From assembly GCA_902491535.1 (NCBI GenBank), contig CABUHS010000003.1, positions 54,789-118,788 on the forward strand: a DNA stretch of 64,000 bases, read 5' to 3'. Numbering within the stretch: the stretch's first letter is position 1; every line of letters starts with the position of its first letter. Under the pieces are notes generated by a model, which did no database searches, was not told the origin of the DNA, and saw nothing but the letters and a program-made list of their open reading frames with translations. The DNA is from an uncultured Eubacteriales bacterium. Lineage in GTDB: Bacteria; Bacillota; Clostridia; Oscillospirales; CAG-272. Positions 1-9,363 of the stretch are shown piece after piece. The translations under genes were made by a program, and so were the position numbers.

Positions 1-738
1 AATCTTGCCGATGAGTATATAAATGCGTATGAGAAATACGGACACTGGAAAGACGCTTCTGTTATGGTATGCGGAGTTTCTGCATGGAGTTTTACGGTAA
101 TGTTTTTGCGTATGTGGAGGCTGTGCAGCGGAGTTACAGAGGATTTTGAGCAGTATTATCCGTGGCATACGGAAAAGTGCGATATTATAGGCGACGGGTA
201 TGTGCAGCCGTACTGTGACAGTCCGACGGCCCCTGAGAATGTCGGCGAACATGTATATCTTCAGATAATAAATAATGCGAAAAAATATATTTATATAAAT
301 ACACCGTATCTTGTTATCGGTACTAATATTGTGTCGGCTCTTACACTGGCAGCAAAGAGCGGTGTCGACGTCCGGATAGTGACGCCTTATAAATGGGATA
401 AGTTTATCGTACATATGACGACAAGGTCGTATTACAGTGAACTTATCCGTGCAGGAGTCAAGATATACGAGTATTCGAGCGGCTTTATTCATTCAAAAAC
501 GTTTGTGTCTGATGATGAGGTTGCGACGGTTGGCACTACAAATCTTGATTTCCGGAGCCTGTATCTGCATTTTGAATGCGGATTGCGTATTGCAGGAGGA
601 TCGGCCGTAAATGAAGTAAAAATCGATTTTCTGAATACACTTGAGAAGTGTAAAAGAATTACGGAAGAGGACTGCAAATGCAATATTATAGTCGGATTTA
701 TCCGCAAAATTCTGCGTGTATTTGCTCCGCTTATGTGA
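1..738 (+). CDS. cls: Cardiolipin synthase, C-terminal part (5' truncated by window edge)
   Basis: The frame is open from base 1, so the gene begins outside the window. The visible 245 residues are the second half of a phospholipase-D-type cardiolipin synthase, which condenses two phosphatidylglycerols at the membrane. The second catalytic HKD motif is seen as HSKTFVSDD followed by TTNLDFRS (around 490-560), the family pattern HxKxxxxD...G(T/S)xNxDxRS. The strand also carries IINNAKKYIYINTPYL, typical of the linker between the two PLD repeats. The N-terminal membrane anchor and first HKD motif are not in view. A strong terminator follows at 751. Family call is firm; exact substrate is inferred. 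Confidence 0.9.
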   Translation, partial: NLADEYINAYEKYGHWKDASVMVCGVSAWSFTVMFLRMWRLCSGVTEDFEQYYPWHTEKCDIIGDGYVQPYCDSPTAPENVGEHVYLQIINNAKKYIYINTPYLVIGTNIVSALTLAAKSGVDVRIVTPYKWDKFIVHMTTRSYYSELIRAGVKIYEYSSGFIHSKTFVSDDEVATVGTTNLDFRSLYLHFECGLRIAGGSAVNEVKIDFLNTLEKCKRITEEDCKCNIIVGFIRKILRVFAPLM

Positions 739-750
739 ATTGAATATAAT

Positions 751-785
751 AAAAAATGCTCGTCTTTTTAGAGACGAGCATTTTT
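751..785 (+). terminator. Rho-independent terminator after cardiolipin synthase
   Basis: A perfect 9-bp stem TGCTCGTCT (757-765) / AGACGAGCA (772-780) is followed by five T and preceded by six A, so it could also work on the other strand. Confidence 0.85.
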
Positions 786-847
786 ATATGGGTTTTAAAA
801 GTTACGGAAAGTATAATATTTTATTTGCTGTAAATACCGTAAAGAAG

Positions 848-1564
848 TTAATGACAATTTACTTGTTCTAAAATATCAAACATAGAAAAAATCCATAGTA
901 TATTTCCGAACAGTTGATAACTTGAATGGCTGTTTGCAGAGTATATAACGTCTATTACATCATCGCAATGTATATTATCCGAGGTATATGTATGGTTGTC
1001 AATATCTTCTCTAGAATATGCATCACGAGGACGGTATTCATAATCTATAGCAATTAAATTATTATCTATTATATTGTCATATTGAAATTTAAGTTCAATG
1101 TAATCGCAGTCTTTGGATGTATTATAATCCGGATCATATTTTACAAAATCTAAATATCCTACGTCATTAGTATTATACTCAACTTCATCGTTGTTTATTT
1201 TAAAATATGTATATTGCTTTCCGGCTTCAAATCCATATATGGATGTAACTACCCCTGAACTGTTGACGAATATGATAAAAGATATATCCGAGAAATTTGT
1301 AGTCAGTGTAATTTTATTGCCGTCTGCAGAGTAGTCAAAAAAATACATTATTCCATTTTTTCCTAAACTTTTTATTACCTGATATTTTGTAATTGCAGAA
1401 TTATTGTCATCTTCCTTGACCATTGTATCTTGTGTTGTTTCGGATGACAATATATCATGCTTTGTTTCAGCTTCGAGTTTTGAAGGAATTACTGAACATC
1501 CGGTCAGCGTGAATATTAGTATGGCGGAGATTATGAAACATATTGTTTTATATTTTTTATCCAT
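848..1564 (-). CDS. Predicted lipoprotein of unknown function
   Basis: 238-residue protein. I place the start at 1564 (MDKKYKTIC...) because AGAGGT lies 7 bases upstream; longer in-frame starts would run through the promoter. Residues 1-22 form a lipoprotein signal peptide ending in the lipobox LTGC, so the mature protein should be anchored to the outer face of the membrane by a lipidated cysteine. The rest is a soluble, acidic domain I do not recognise. It is divergently oriented to an XRE regulator at 1696; its promoter overlaps a perfect 34-bp palindrome, so repression by that regulator is likely (inference). Confidence 0.75.
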   Translation of the reverse strand: MDKKYKTICFIISAILIFTLTGCSVIPSKLEAETKHDILSSETTQDTMVKEDDNNSAITKYQVIKSLGKNGIMYFFDYSADGNKITLTTNFSDISFIIFVNSSGVVTSIYGFEAGKQYTYFKINNDEVEYNTNDVGYLDFVKYDPDYNTSKDCDYIELKFQYDNIIDNNLIAIDYEYRPRDAYSREDIDNHTYTSDNIHCDDVIDVIYSANSHSSYQLFGNILWIFSMFDILEQVNCH

Positions 1565-1588
1565 AAAATTTACCTCTATATTTATTTT

Positions 1589-1622
1589 AATATCTTTGCA
1601 CTTATATAAGTGCAAAGATATT
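1589..1622. promoter_or_regulatory. Perfect 34-bp palindrome, candidate operator
   Basis: The half-site AATATCTTTGCACTTAT is repeated as its exact reverse complement with no spacer. It overlaps the last bases of the minus-strand -10 box and the expected start site of the lipoprotein gene, and lies just upstream of the plus-strand regulator gene. As RNA it would also form a long hairpin in the lipoprotein leader. Confidence 0.7.
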
Positions 1623-1648
1623 TTATCATGAAAATATAATATTGTCAA
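1620..1648 (-). promoter_or_regulatory. Promoter of the lipoprotein gene
   Basis: Reading the minus strand: TTGACA (1648-1643), a 17-base spacer, TAAAAT (1625-1620). A second, plus-strand pair (TTGTCA at 1642, TATAAT at 1663, short 15-base spacer) overlaps it and could serve the XRE gene. Confidence 0.75.
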
Positions 1649-1695
1649 TAGATTTGTTCTTGTATAATCACAGTTTAATTGATAAAGGGAAAATT

Positions 1696-1932
1696 ATGGA
1701 TTCTAAAATAGAAAAGATTATAGGCAATAATATACGTAGGCTGAGAGAAAAAGTCGGATTAACACAAGAAATGTTATCTATAAAAATGCAAATTAACGGA
1801 TGTGATATAACAAGAAGTGCTATTGCTAAAATTGAGGTAGGACAACGTCATATATATCCGGACGAAATAATACTCATAAAAACTATATTAAATACATCAT
1901 ATGAGGATATTTTTGAAATAAAGAATATGTAA
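1696..1932 (+). CDS. XRE-family helix-turn-helix regulator
   Basis: 78-residue protein made almost only of a Cro/C1-type helix-turn-helix: NNIRRLREKVGLTQEMLS then SAIAKIEVGQRHI. The upstream TTG at 1642 is part of a promoter-like element, so I start at the ATG at 1696, which has AAAGGG 6 bases upstream. Divergent to the lipoprotein gene with a 34-bp palindrome in between, it probably represses that gene and itself (inference). Confidence 0.8.
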   Translation: MDSKIEKIIGNNIRRLREKVGLTQEMLSIKMQINGCDITRSAIAKIEVGQRHIYPDEIILIKTILNTSYEDIFEIKNM

Positions 1933-2015
1933 TAGTTTATCTGTGAAAATAATAATCCCTTTATAAATCCTGTTTGGTAGTGTATAATCAATATAATTTA
2001 TCAAAAATAAAAATA

Positions 2016-2055
2016 CGGTAAGCATATATTTTCTGAATATGCTTACCGCATTTTT
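2016..2055. terminator. Bidirectional terminator between XRE gene and pseudokinase gene
   Basis: 12-bp perfect stem CGGTAAGCATAT (2016-2027) / ATATGCTTACCG (2037-2048), T-run on the plus strand at 2051-2056 and A-rich sequence on the other side. It separates two convergent genes. Confidence 0.8.
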
Positions 2056-2082
2056 TAAACAATTTGATCTATTGCTTTTAAT

Positions 2083-5000
2083 TTATTCTGTTATCTTAAA
2101 ACGGTACTGTATTACCGAACGAATTTCAGTGTTCTCATTTTCAGCGGGCTTTGTTTCCGACCAGTCGCTCCACTCTGTATATGAGTAACAGGTATAGGCT
2201 ACAGGACGTGTGGAACTGCGGTATTGAACGGATGTTTCGACCTCCGATGCAGATGTGGATTCTGCAGGTGTATCTGACCAGTCGCTCCATTCGCCGTAAG
2301 GATTTGCAGGACGGCTGCGGTATTCGGTGCGCTGTCTGAATTCTATCTTGTCCGTATCCGGCAGGGAATCCGACCAGTCGCTCCAATCGCTCCAGTCATT
2401 GTATTCATATCCTTCGATTATTTTTGTTTCGTAGGTGCGGTATATGTACCGTGTTCTTGTTTCGACCGATACGGTGTCAGACGCGATTATTTCTGCGGTT
2501 CCCCATTCGCTCCACGGAGTAATACTGCGTGTCCTGTATACCGTTTTTGTTTCAACACGCTCAGTGTCAGATTCAATTATCGGGACGCTTTGCCACTGAC
2601 CGAATTCGCTCCACTCGCCATAAATCGTTTTGCTGTCGTCTACGGTAAGACCGTCTGTCGGATATGTATTTTGAACAATTTCATTCTTTGTACGGTATGA
2701 CCATAGTGTGCGTTCTTCTGTCTGAGCGGTATTTCCGTCAGGAGCGGTCTCCGACCATTCGCTCCACTGGCTTGTTCCGTTGCTTACGGTTATTGTGACT
2801 ACTGTCTTTTCATTGACTATTGTTCCGGATGCGATGCTCTGAGATATAACTGTTCCTTTCGGAGCTTCGCTTACCGCATATACCGTGTGATAAGAAAGCC
2901 CTGCTGCAGTAATTGCCGCGGCTGCATCGGATTCGCTCATTGTGACAGTTCCGGGCGTGACCGATTTCCCGTTGGGAACAGGGATATTTACTGTATAAGA
3001 GGCTGTGAAATCTCCGTCGCTTGAACGTGCCGTTATTACGGCGGAACCGGGAGCTATTGCAGTTATTTGACCGTATGAGTTTACCGTTACAACGGACGGA
3101 TTGCTCGAGGAGAAGGTGACATATTTGTTTGTAACATTGCTCGGTGTGAGCCACGGTGAATGTGATTCGCTTGCGCCTACTGATAGGGTGGTTTCATTTA
3201 TGCGGAAACCGATTCCGGCAACTTTTACAACATTGTCTCGAATTTCGACTTTGCATGATGCGGAATGCTCCCCGTCAGCTGAGAATACGGTTATTGTTGC
3301 ACTTCCGTCTGCTATTGCGCTCACTTGTCCTGTCTGATCGACCGTTACTGCTGACGGATTGTCGCTTGTCCAGAAAACTTCCTTTTCGGTAGCATTTTCA
3401 GGATATATTGAAAGCTTCATAGTCTCAGATTCTCCCGACTTAAGTGCGAAAGAATCTTCACCGATAGACATACTTTCTATCGGAATAAATCCGTCGGGCA
3501 TTACTCCGCTGCTGACTGTAATGTAGATCGGAACATCAGATACAATATCGGATCCTTCAGCGATGCTTTGATATGCTACTGAGCCTTCCGGAACGGAGGC
3601 TGAATAAGCATGGAGAACAATTATGTTTTCGAAGCCGAGCGTGGCAAGTCTCTCGGACGCATCATTTTCAGTAAGTCCTACCATGCTTGGCATATTGTTC
3701 GGCGCTTTCCCGAGACTGAGCGTAAGCTCTACGGTATCGTTGGCACCGAATGTGATTCCCGCCTCGGGAAACTGACCTATTACCGTACCTTCTGCGGCTG
3801 TATAGCTGTAATTTCCGAATATTACCGGATTATTTGAGTATCCGGATTTGCGGAGCAGAACCAGTGCGTCATCCTCGCTTTTTCCGGAAAGATCCGGCAT
3901 TTCTATTCCGTATGTACCGGTTGGTGATGATTCGGCATCGGTGACGGCAGAGGTATCGGGCGAAGTGTCAGGTGACGGCTCACTCCCTGCATTTCCGTTG
4001 CATTTTTGCATGCAGACTATAAGTACTACAAGTATTGCAATGAGCGCAACGGTAAATAAGCAGATTTTTAATATGGGAATATTGCCGAAACGGTCGGCTT
4101 CATTCTCCGGTTCTCCGGAGTAATCTGAACCGTCTGAAATGTCGGCGTTTTCCGTTGCCTGATCTTCGCTTTGTGCAGAAGAATCGCCACCAGCAGCGTG
4201 TATTTCGTTTTCGTTGATTCCGGTATCCGTTTCACCGGGATCAATTTCTTTTTTCTTTCTTTTTTTCTTTGGCTTTATTTCTGTCAGTTCGTCTCCGTTA
4301 TGACTATTTTGACCGCGCAGAGTGTCGGTATCAGACGGTTGAATAAAATTACCGTCTTCGTCGAAGTAGCCGTTTTCTGAATAAGTTTTTTCGTATGGAT
4401 CGAGTTGAATAAGTTTGTCTGACGTAGCTATATTATTATTTTCGTCTCCGTCGTTTACGGTAAATACAACGGACTTCTCCGTTTGTTCGGCGGGAGCAAT
4501 TTCAGAGGAAGTATCCCCGTAGTCATAGACTATATTTCCGAACGTTTCATTCCTGTTGCTGTCTCCGGTTTTTGTAAGTACTTCGTTTTCTGCGAAAACA
4601 AAGTGTCCGCTCTGAGATTTTTCGTGAGTTTCGGGCATTGTATCTGAGGGTTTTTGTATATTTAGTGTAATATTGGCAGCTGCCGCATATTCTCGGATCG
4701 CTTCACTCATATCCTGCGGGGAGGAATATCTGTCATCCGGTGAGTTCGCGCATGCCTTCAGAATGACGGAAGAAAGTCTGCTGTCAGCTTTGCACGGAGC
4801 CGGGAGAGATTTTCCGTCAATACGGCTGACAATTGCGTCGTCAGCTTCTTTTTTTGTAACGAGTCCCTTTTCGGATATAACAAACGGCAGACGGTTGTTA
4901 TTGAATTTGAAATACATGGTGAGTCCGATCGAATATATATCCGACCGAATGTCGGCTTCTTCACCGCGCGCAAGTTCGGGTGCAATAAAACGAAGCAGCC

Positions 5001-5592
5001 GGCTGTCGTCAGGATTTAAAAGACGGCTTGTAAGCTGAGGCTCAAACATAGGATTTCCGAGTAAACACCGTCCGTCTTTATTAACATATACATTTTCGAG
5101 CTGAACATTGTTGTGGCGCATATCAAGACTGCTGTATTCTGATATTGCATCGCACATATCGCAGGCGAGCGAGAGAAGTGTTGCGCGATTGATCTTGTGT
5201 CCCGAGTAATATTCACTGAACGTCGGATAGTATGCCGACAGAATATATATCTTTGCACCGCCTTCGGTTCTTACCGATTTAACATCAAGTATTTCCGGAA
5301 GATGTTCGCAACCGGAATTTATCAGTTTTTCGGCATCCGCAATGCATTTGTCTGCATATTCGTCGAATCGCTGTGATATCTGACTGTCAGTGAATCCGTT
5401 TTGGCGGAGAAGTTCTGCTTCGCCGTCATAGGCGGGGATATTCAATATTCTTACAAGTCCGTCCGGCTCGCCGCTTTCGTTACTGCATGCCGTCCATATC
5501 TCCTGATATTTGCTCTGCGATACAGGCATTATCAGATCCCAGCCTTCAATTGGGCAGAAGGGTGCGTGGCTTATATTAGTTATATTATCCAT
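2083..5592 (-). CDS. Membrane-anchored pseudokinase with PASTA, Ig-like (Big2) and WSDWS-type repeats
   Basis: 1169 residues. Residues 1-300 resemble a Ser/Thr kinase fold: IAPELARGE and DIRSDIYSIGLTMY match the APE motif and helix F. Catalytic signatures are missing, however: HRDxKPxN reads HNNVQLEN and DFG is replaced by GNP. It is therefore likely a pseudokinase. After an acidic, low-complexity linker (KPKKKRKKKE) comes one membrane helix near residues 505-525. Outside the cell follow two PASTA domains (about 567-700), two Big2 Ig-like domains (about 714-865), a third PASTA unit (about 868-937), and a C-terminal block (939-1169) of imperfect repeats built on WSDWSD/WSEWSE plus RTxYRxR. PASTA units usually bind peptidoglycan or muropeptides, so it may sense or organise the wall. 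The promoter is at 5632-5660. Confidence 0.8.
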   Translation of the reverse strand: MDNITNISHAPFCPIEGWDLIMPVSQSKYQEIWTACSNESGEPDGLVRILNIPAYDGEAELLRQNGFTDSQISQRFDEYADKCIADAEKLINSGCEHLPEILDVKSVRTEGGAKIYILSAYYPTFSEYYSGHKINRATLLSLACDMCDAISEYSSLDMRHNNVQLENVYVNKDGRCLLGNPMFEPQLTSRLLNPDDSRLLRFIAPELARGEEADIRSDIYSIGLTMYFKFNNNRLPFVISEKGLVTKKEADDAIVSRIDGKSLPAPCKADSRLSSVILKACANSPDDRYSSPQDMSEAIREYAAAANITLNIQKPSDTMPETHEKSQSGHFVFAENEVLTKTGDSNRNETFGNIVYDYGDTSSEIAPAEQTEKSVVFTVNDGDENNNIATSDKLIQLDPYEKTYSENGYFDEDGNFIQPSDTDTLRGQNSHNGDELTEIKPKKKRKKKEIDPGETDTGINENEIHAAGGDSSAQSEDQATENADISDGSDYSGEPENEADRFGNIPILKICLFTVALIAILVVLIVCMQKCNGNAGSEPSPDTSPDTSAVTDAESSPTGTYGIEMPDLSGKSEDDALVLLRKSGYSNNPVIFGNYSYTAAEGTVIGQFPEAGITFGANDTVELTLSLGKAPNNMPSMVGLTENDASERLATLGFENIIVLHAYSASVPEGSVAYQSIAEGSDIVSDVPIYITVSSGVMPDGFIPIESMSIGEDSFALKSGESETMKLSIYPENATEKEVFWTSDNPSAVTVDQTGQVSAIADGSATITVFSADGEHSASCKVEIRDNVVKVAGIGFRINETTLSVGASESHSPWLTPSNVTNKYVTFSSSNPSVVTVNSYGQITAIAPGSAVITARSSDGDFTASYTVNIPVPNGKSVTPGTVTMSESDAAAAITAAGLSYHTVYAVSEAPKGTVISQSIASGTIVNEKTVVTITVSNGTSQWSEWSETAPDGNTAQTEERTLWSYRTKNEIVQNTYPTDGLTVDDSKTIYGEWSEFGQWQSVPIIESDTERVETKTVYRTRSITPWSEWGTAEIIASDTVSVETRTRYIYRTYETKIIEGYEYNDWSDWSDWSDSLPDTDKIEFRQRTEYRSRPANPYGEWSDWSDTPAESTSASEVETSVQYRSSTRPVAYTCYSYTEWSDWSETKPAENENTEIRSVIQYRFKITE

Positions 5593-5631
5593 TTGCGTTA
5601 CCCTCGTACAAATTTCAATAATCTATAGTTA

Positions 5632-5660
5632 ATTATAACAAATATTTTGTCGAATTGCAA
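5632..5660 (-). promoter_or_regulatory. Promoter of the pseudokinase gene
   Basis: Minus strand TTGCAA (5660-5655), 17-base spacer, TATAAT (5637-5632), 40 bases before the start codon. Confidence 0.6.
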
Positions 5661-5700
5661 GTAGTATTTACGTAAATTTTAAGAGTTTGACATAAGTCTA

Positions 5701-5729
5701 TTGTAAAAAATTAAGAAATACATTATAAT
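5701..5729 (+). promoter_or_regulatory. Promoter of the coaE operon
   Basis: TTGTAA (5701-5706), 17-base spacer, TATAAT (5724-5729), followed by GAGAAGG ahead of the coaE start. Confidence 0.6.
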
Positions 5730-5769
5730 ATATAAACATATATACTGAGAAGGTGTGTGAAGCAGGTTT

Positions 5770-6384
5770 ATGGTCGTTGTCGGACTTACCGGAGGAAGCG
5801 GTGCAGGTAAGGGATATGTGTGCAGAATATTTTCGGAATACGGAATACTGTCTGTCGATGCGGACGAGGTATACCGCATCGTATCGTCGCGCGGAACTCC
5901 GTGTCTTGCCGAACTAAGTGATTATTTCGGGCAGGGAATCCTTACTGCTGACGGTGAGCTTGACCGGCGCGCTCTTGCTGATATTGTATTTAAGCGCGGC
6001 GCAGAGGATAAGCTTGCATCTCTTAACAGAATTGCACATAAATATGTTATAGAGTATTGCGAGCGGTGGATCGCTGAGCGTGAAAGTCTCGGAGATTTTG
6101 CGGTGATTATCGATGCGCCGCAGCTCTTTGAAAGCGGGCTTGATAAACGCTGCGATCTTGTCGTATCTGTTGTAGCCGACCGCGAGTGCAGGATAGAACG
6201 AATTACGGAACGTGACGGAATATCAAAAGAGCGTGCCGAAAAACGGATAGATTCTCAGTATGATGACGATTTCTTTGCCGCCAATTCGGATTATGTGGTG
6301 GAAAGCGGAAACGGAAGCGACGTTCGGTTGGCAGTAGCCGCTATAGTAGAGAAAATAAAGCTTATGGAAAGAGGTAAAGTGTGA
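5770..6384 (+). CDS. coaE: Dephospho-CoA kinase
   Basis: 204 residues, the usual length. Transfers phosphate from ATP to dephospho-CoA, the last step of coenzyme A synthesis in the cytosol. The N-terminus GLTGGSGAGKGYV is the P-loop (the usual S/T after GK is replaced by G), followed by DADEVYR, the conserved DAD motif, then IIDAPQLFESG, which matches the family IPLLFE motif in altered form. First gene of a likely operon: its stop TGA overlaps the GTG start of the next gene by four bases. Confidence 0.9.
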   Translation: MVVVGLTGGSGAGKGYVCRIFSEYGILSVDADEVYRIVSSRGTPCLAELSDYFGQGILTADGELDRRALADIVFKRGAEDKLASLNRIAHKYVIEYCERWIAERESLGDFAVIIDAPQLFESGLDKRCDLVVSVVADRECRIERITERDGISKERAEKRIDSQYDDDFFAANSDYVVESGNGSDVRLAVAAIVEKIKLMERGKV

Positions 6385-6968
6385 CTGAAAAAATTCCGAA
6401 AGGCATAACGCGCAGAAAAATACTTGCCGTAATAGTCATTGTCCTTGCTGCCGCGGCTGTGATAAATATTGCGCTTAAGTTTTCCGGCTTTTACAGACGT
6501 GTGACACATCCGGTTCTTTATCAGGAATATATAGAGCTTTATTCGGACAAATACAGTGTTCCTCCGGAGATAATCTGTGCTGTGATCAACACCGAAAGTT
6601 CGTTTGACAGCGAGGCTGAGTCTCACGCCGGAGCGATGGGACTCATGCAGATAACAAAAGAGACCTTCTGGTGGCTTCTTTCAAAATCGGGTGAATCTAT
6701 TCCCGACGAAAAGCTTTTCGATCCGCAGGTGAATATACGTTACGGAACGTATTTTCTGTCGATTCTGTATGATGAATTCGGCAGCTGGGATACCGCATTT
6801 GCCGCGTATAATGCCGGCCGGTCGAGAGTGATAGGATGGCTCGGCGATCCCGATGTGTCGGAGGACGGTAAGCTTGTAAATATTCCGATAGAAGAAACGA
6901 GAGAATATGTGAAGCGGGTAAACAGCGGTATAAAAATATACCGTGAAATATATGAAGAAATTTATTGA
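6381..6968 (+). CDS. Membrane-anchored lytic transglycosylase (SLT domain)
   Basis: 195 residues starting at GTG 6381, which overlaps the coaE stop; AGAGGT lies 6 bases before it. One N-terminal membrane helix (about residues 14-31) puts the catalytic domain outside. The domain has the Slt70-like signatures AVINTESSFDSEAESHAGAMGLMQI, given here only as ESSF (catalytic Glu) and GAMGLMQI, plus AFAAYNAG. It should cleave peptidoglycan glycan strands to anhydro-muropeptides. Similar short SLT proteins are commonly found next to coaE in Clostridia. Gene 3' end is 11 bases from the next start. Confidence 0.9.
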   Translation: MTEKIPKGITRRKILAVIVIVLAAAAVINIALKFSGFYRRVTHPVLYQEYIELYSDKYSVPPEIICAVINTESSFDSEAESHAGAMGLMQITKETFWWLLSKSGESIPDEKLFDPQVNIRYGTYFLSILYDEFGSWDTAFAAYNAGRSRVIGWLGDPDVSEDGKLVNIPIEETREYVKRVNSGIKIYREIYEEIY

Positions 6969-6979
6969 GGAGGCTCGTT

Positions 6980-7369
6980 ATGGAGAACAAATTCTGGAAC
7001 AAATTTACCGAAAAGATGTCCGGAGCGGCGGATACGGCGGGAGGATACGCTCAGCGTATCGGAGAGACTGCAAAGCTCAGATATGAGCTTTCACGTGCAA
7101 CGAAAAGGGCGAACGCGGCATATGAAAAGCTCGGCCGCGGATATTATGAGCATATGAAGTCGTCCCAGGATAACGGCGGAGATATTTTTGATTACGGAGT
7201 TTACGAACAGAGTATATGTGCGGAAATTGAAGCTGCATCGGCGGAGATAGCGCTTCTTGACAGCCGCCTGAGAGAGGCTGAGCAGCTCAATGTATGTCCG
7301 AATTGCGGCAGTACGGTGGGGGTAAAATCCGACAGATGCCGTCGGTGCGGATGTATTATAAAACGCTGA
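6980..7369 (+). CDS. Zinc-ribbon protein of unknown function
   Basis: 129 residues. Start chosen at ATG 6980 because GAGGAGG lies 6 bases upstream; the alternative at 6965 has no ribosome binding site. Residues 10-105 are mostly helical and charged (probable coiled coil), and the C-terminus holds a four-cysteine zinc ribbon CPNCGS...CRRCG. No membrane segment. Co-directional with coaE and the transglycosylase, so probably the same transcript. The biochemical role is not known to me. Confidence 0.75.
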   Translation: MENKFWNKFTEKMSGAADTAGGYAQRIGETAKLRYELSRATKRANAAYEKLGRGYYEHMKSSQDNGGDIFDYGVYEQSICAEIEAASAEIALLDSRLREAEQLNVCPNCGSTVGVKSDRCRRCGCIIKR

Positions 7370-7416
7370 GATTTTATAAAAACGGAAAGTCCGGCGGAAG
7401 CCGGCAAGGGTGAAGA

Positions 7417-9363
7417 ATGATATCGGTAGGATGTGAAAATTTATCGCTGTCTTTCGGCGGCGAAACTATTCTTGAAAATATAAGTTTTTCGCTTAACGAC
7501 GGGGACAAGCTCGGAATCGTCGGCGTAAACGGCGCCGGAAAGTCGAGCCTTTTGCGCATGATAACCGGGGAGTATACTCCTGACAGCGGAAAGGTTTACA
7601 TAGCAAAAGAACATACACTCGCGGTTCTTGATCAGCACCCGTCCCTTGAACCGGGGAGAAGTATATATGACGAGCTTCTCTCTGTTTTCGGAAAGCTTGT
7701 CCGCGATGAGCAGCTTCTTGAGGAACTTCGTATTGAAACGGAGGCGGGCAGCGAGGAGGCGGCGGGACGATATGCGTCGCTTTACGACCGGTTTGTGTCG
7801 GACGGAGGACTGACCTTCAGAAGCCGCTGCCGCGGAATGCTTCTGAGATTCGGATTTGATGAAGGAATGTTCGACCGGAAAACGGAAACTCTGAGCGGAG
7901 GGCAGAAAACCAGACTTGCGCTTGTAAAGCTTCTTCTTTCCGAACCTGATATAATGCTTCTGGACGAGCCTACGAATCATCTCGATACAGAGACGATGTT
8001 CTGGCTTGAGGATTATCTTACCGGATACAAAAAAACGGTGATAACCGTATCGCATGACCGCTATTTTCTCGACCGTGTATGTACTAAGATAATGGAGATC
8101 GAATACGGACGGTGCAAGGTGTATACCGGAGGATATACTTCATTTACCGAGCAGAAAAACAGAGACCGTGAAATACAGGAACGTCATTACAGAAATCAGC
8201 AGAGGGAGATCGCACGCATCGAGGCTTATATAGAGCAGCAGCGCAGATGGAACCGCGAGAGAAATATTATCGCTGCCGAAAGCCGTGAAAAACAGCTTGC
8301 GAAGCTTGAACGTATTGAAAAGCCGCGTGAGCTTCCAAGGTCAGCCCGTATACATTTCAGAGAGAGCGGCGAAAGCGGAGGAGAGGTAATACGTGCGCGC
8401 GAGCTTTCAAAGCGGTACGGAGACGGGGAGCCGCTGTTTGAGCATCTCGGATTCCTTATAGAAAAGCGCGAGAGGGTATTTATATGCGGAGCGAACGGCT
8501 GCGGAAAGTCAACTCTGCTCAAAATTATTGCCGATAAGCTCGAAGCTGACACAGGAAACATAGAGTTCGGATATAATGTTACTGTGGGGTATTACGATCA
8601 GGAAAATCAGCAGCTTGACGATTCGCTGACGGTACTCGACGAGATATGGAATGCCTACCCGAAGCTGACTCAGACAGAGGTGAGAAACGCTCTTGCTCAG
8701 TTTTTGTTTACCGGAGAGGACGTTATGAAATCGGTCGGTGTACTCAGCGGAGGCGAGCGTGCGCGTCTTACACTTGTCAAGCTTATGCTGTCGCGCATGA
8801 ATCTTTTGATTCTCGACGAGCCTACGAACCATCTTGATATAATGTCCCGCGAAGCGCTTGAAGATGCACTTATGAATTTTGACGGGACTATACTTGCGGT
8901 ATCGCATGACCGCTATTTTATATCAAAGCTTGCGACGCGTGTTCTTTCATTCAGTGTGCCTGCGCCTGAGATACTTCGCAGAGCGGCGTCCGAAAATCGC
9001 GGTCTGACTGCTACGAGCGGAATATTTGATTTCCGCGGCAGCTATGATGAATATATTGCATGGCTTGACGGACGCAGTCCGTCTGAGGAAAGTTCTGATG
9101 CCGGACGTGCTGAGACGACCGAGGCAAAGCAGCAGTATCTTGAAAACAAAAAGAATGCTTCTGAGCGCAGAAAAGCGGAAAACCGTATAAAACGCGCAAA
9201 AGCGGAAAGCGAAAAGGTTGAAAGCGAGATAGCGGAACTCGAAGAGCAGCTTTCTTCGGATGAATCAGGGGATTATAAGGTGATCGCCGAGCTTTATGAA
9301 CGTAAGACTGCGCTTGAAGAGCGTCTCATGGAGCTGTATGAAATTATAATGGACGGAGAATGA
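7417..9363 (+). CDS. ABC-F family ATPase (ribosome-associated type)
   Basis: 648 residues with two ABC domains and no membrane segments, the ABC-F plan. First domain: Walker A GVNGAGKSS, signature LSGGQKTRLAL, Walker B IMLLDEPTNHLD. Second: GANGCGKST, LSGGERARLTL, LLILDEPTNHLD. A charged linker (about 230-300) joins them and a C-terminal coiled coil (about 570-645) follows, as in Uup/YdiF-type members. Such proteins act on translating ribosomes; whether this one protects against antibiotics or helps stalled ribosomes cannot be told from sequence. Confidence 0.92.
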   Translation: MISVGCENLSLSFGGETILENISFSLNDGDKLGIVGVNGAGKSSLLRMITGEYTPDSGKVYIAKEHTLAVLDQHPSLEPGRSIYDELLSVFGKLVRDEQLLEELRIETEAGSEEAAGRYASLYDRFVSDGGLTFRSRCRGMLLRFGFDEGMFDRKTETLSGGQKTRLALVKLLLSEPDIMLLDEPTNHLDTETMFWLEDYLTGYKKTVITVSHDRYFLDRVCTKIMEIEYGRCKVYTGGYTSFTEQKNRDREIQERHYRNQQREIARIEAYIEQQRRWNRERNIIAAESREKQLAKLERIEKPRELPRSARIHFRESGESGGEVIRARELSKRYGDGEPLFEHLGFLIEKRERVFICGANGCGKSTLLKIIADKLEADTGNIEFGYNVTVGYYDQENQQLDDSLTVLDEIWNAYPKLTQTEVRNALAQFLFTGEDVMKSVGVLSGGERARLTLVKLMLSRMNLLILDEPTNHLDIMSREALEDALMNFDGTILAVSHDRYFISKLATRVLSFSVPAPEILRRAASENRGLTATSGIFDFRGSYDEYIAWLDGRSPSEESSDAGRAETTEAKQQYLENKKNASERRKAENRIKRAKAESEKVESEIAELEEQLSSDESGDYKVIAELYERKTALEERLMELYEIIMDGE

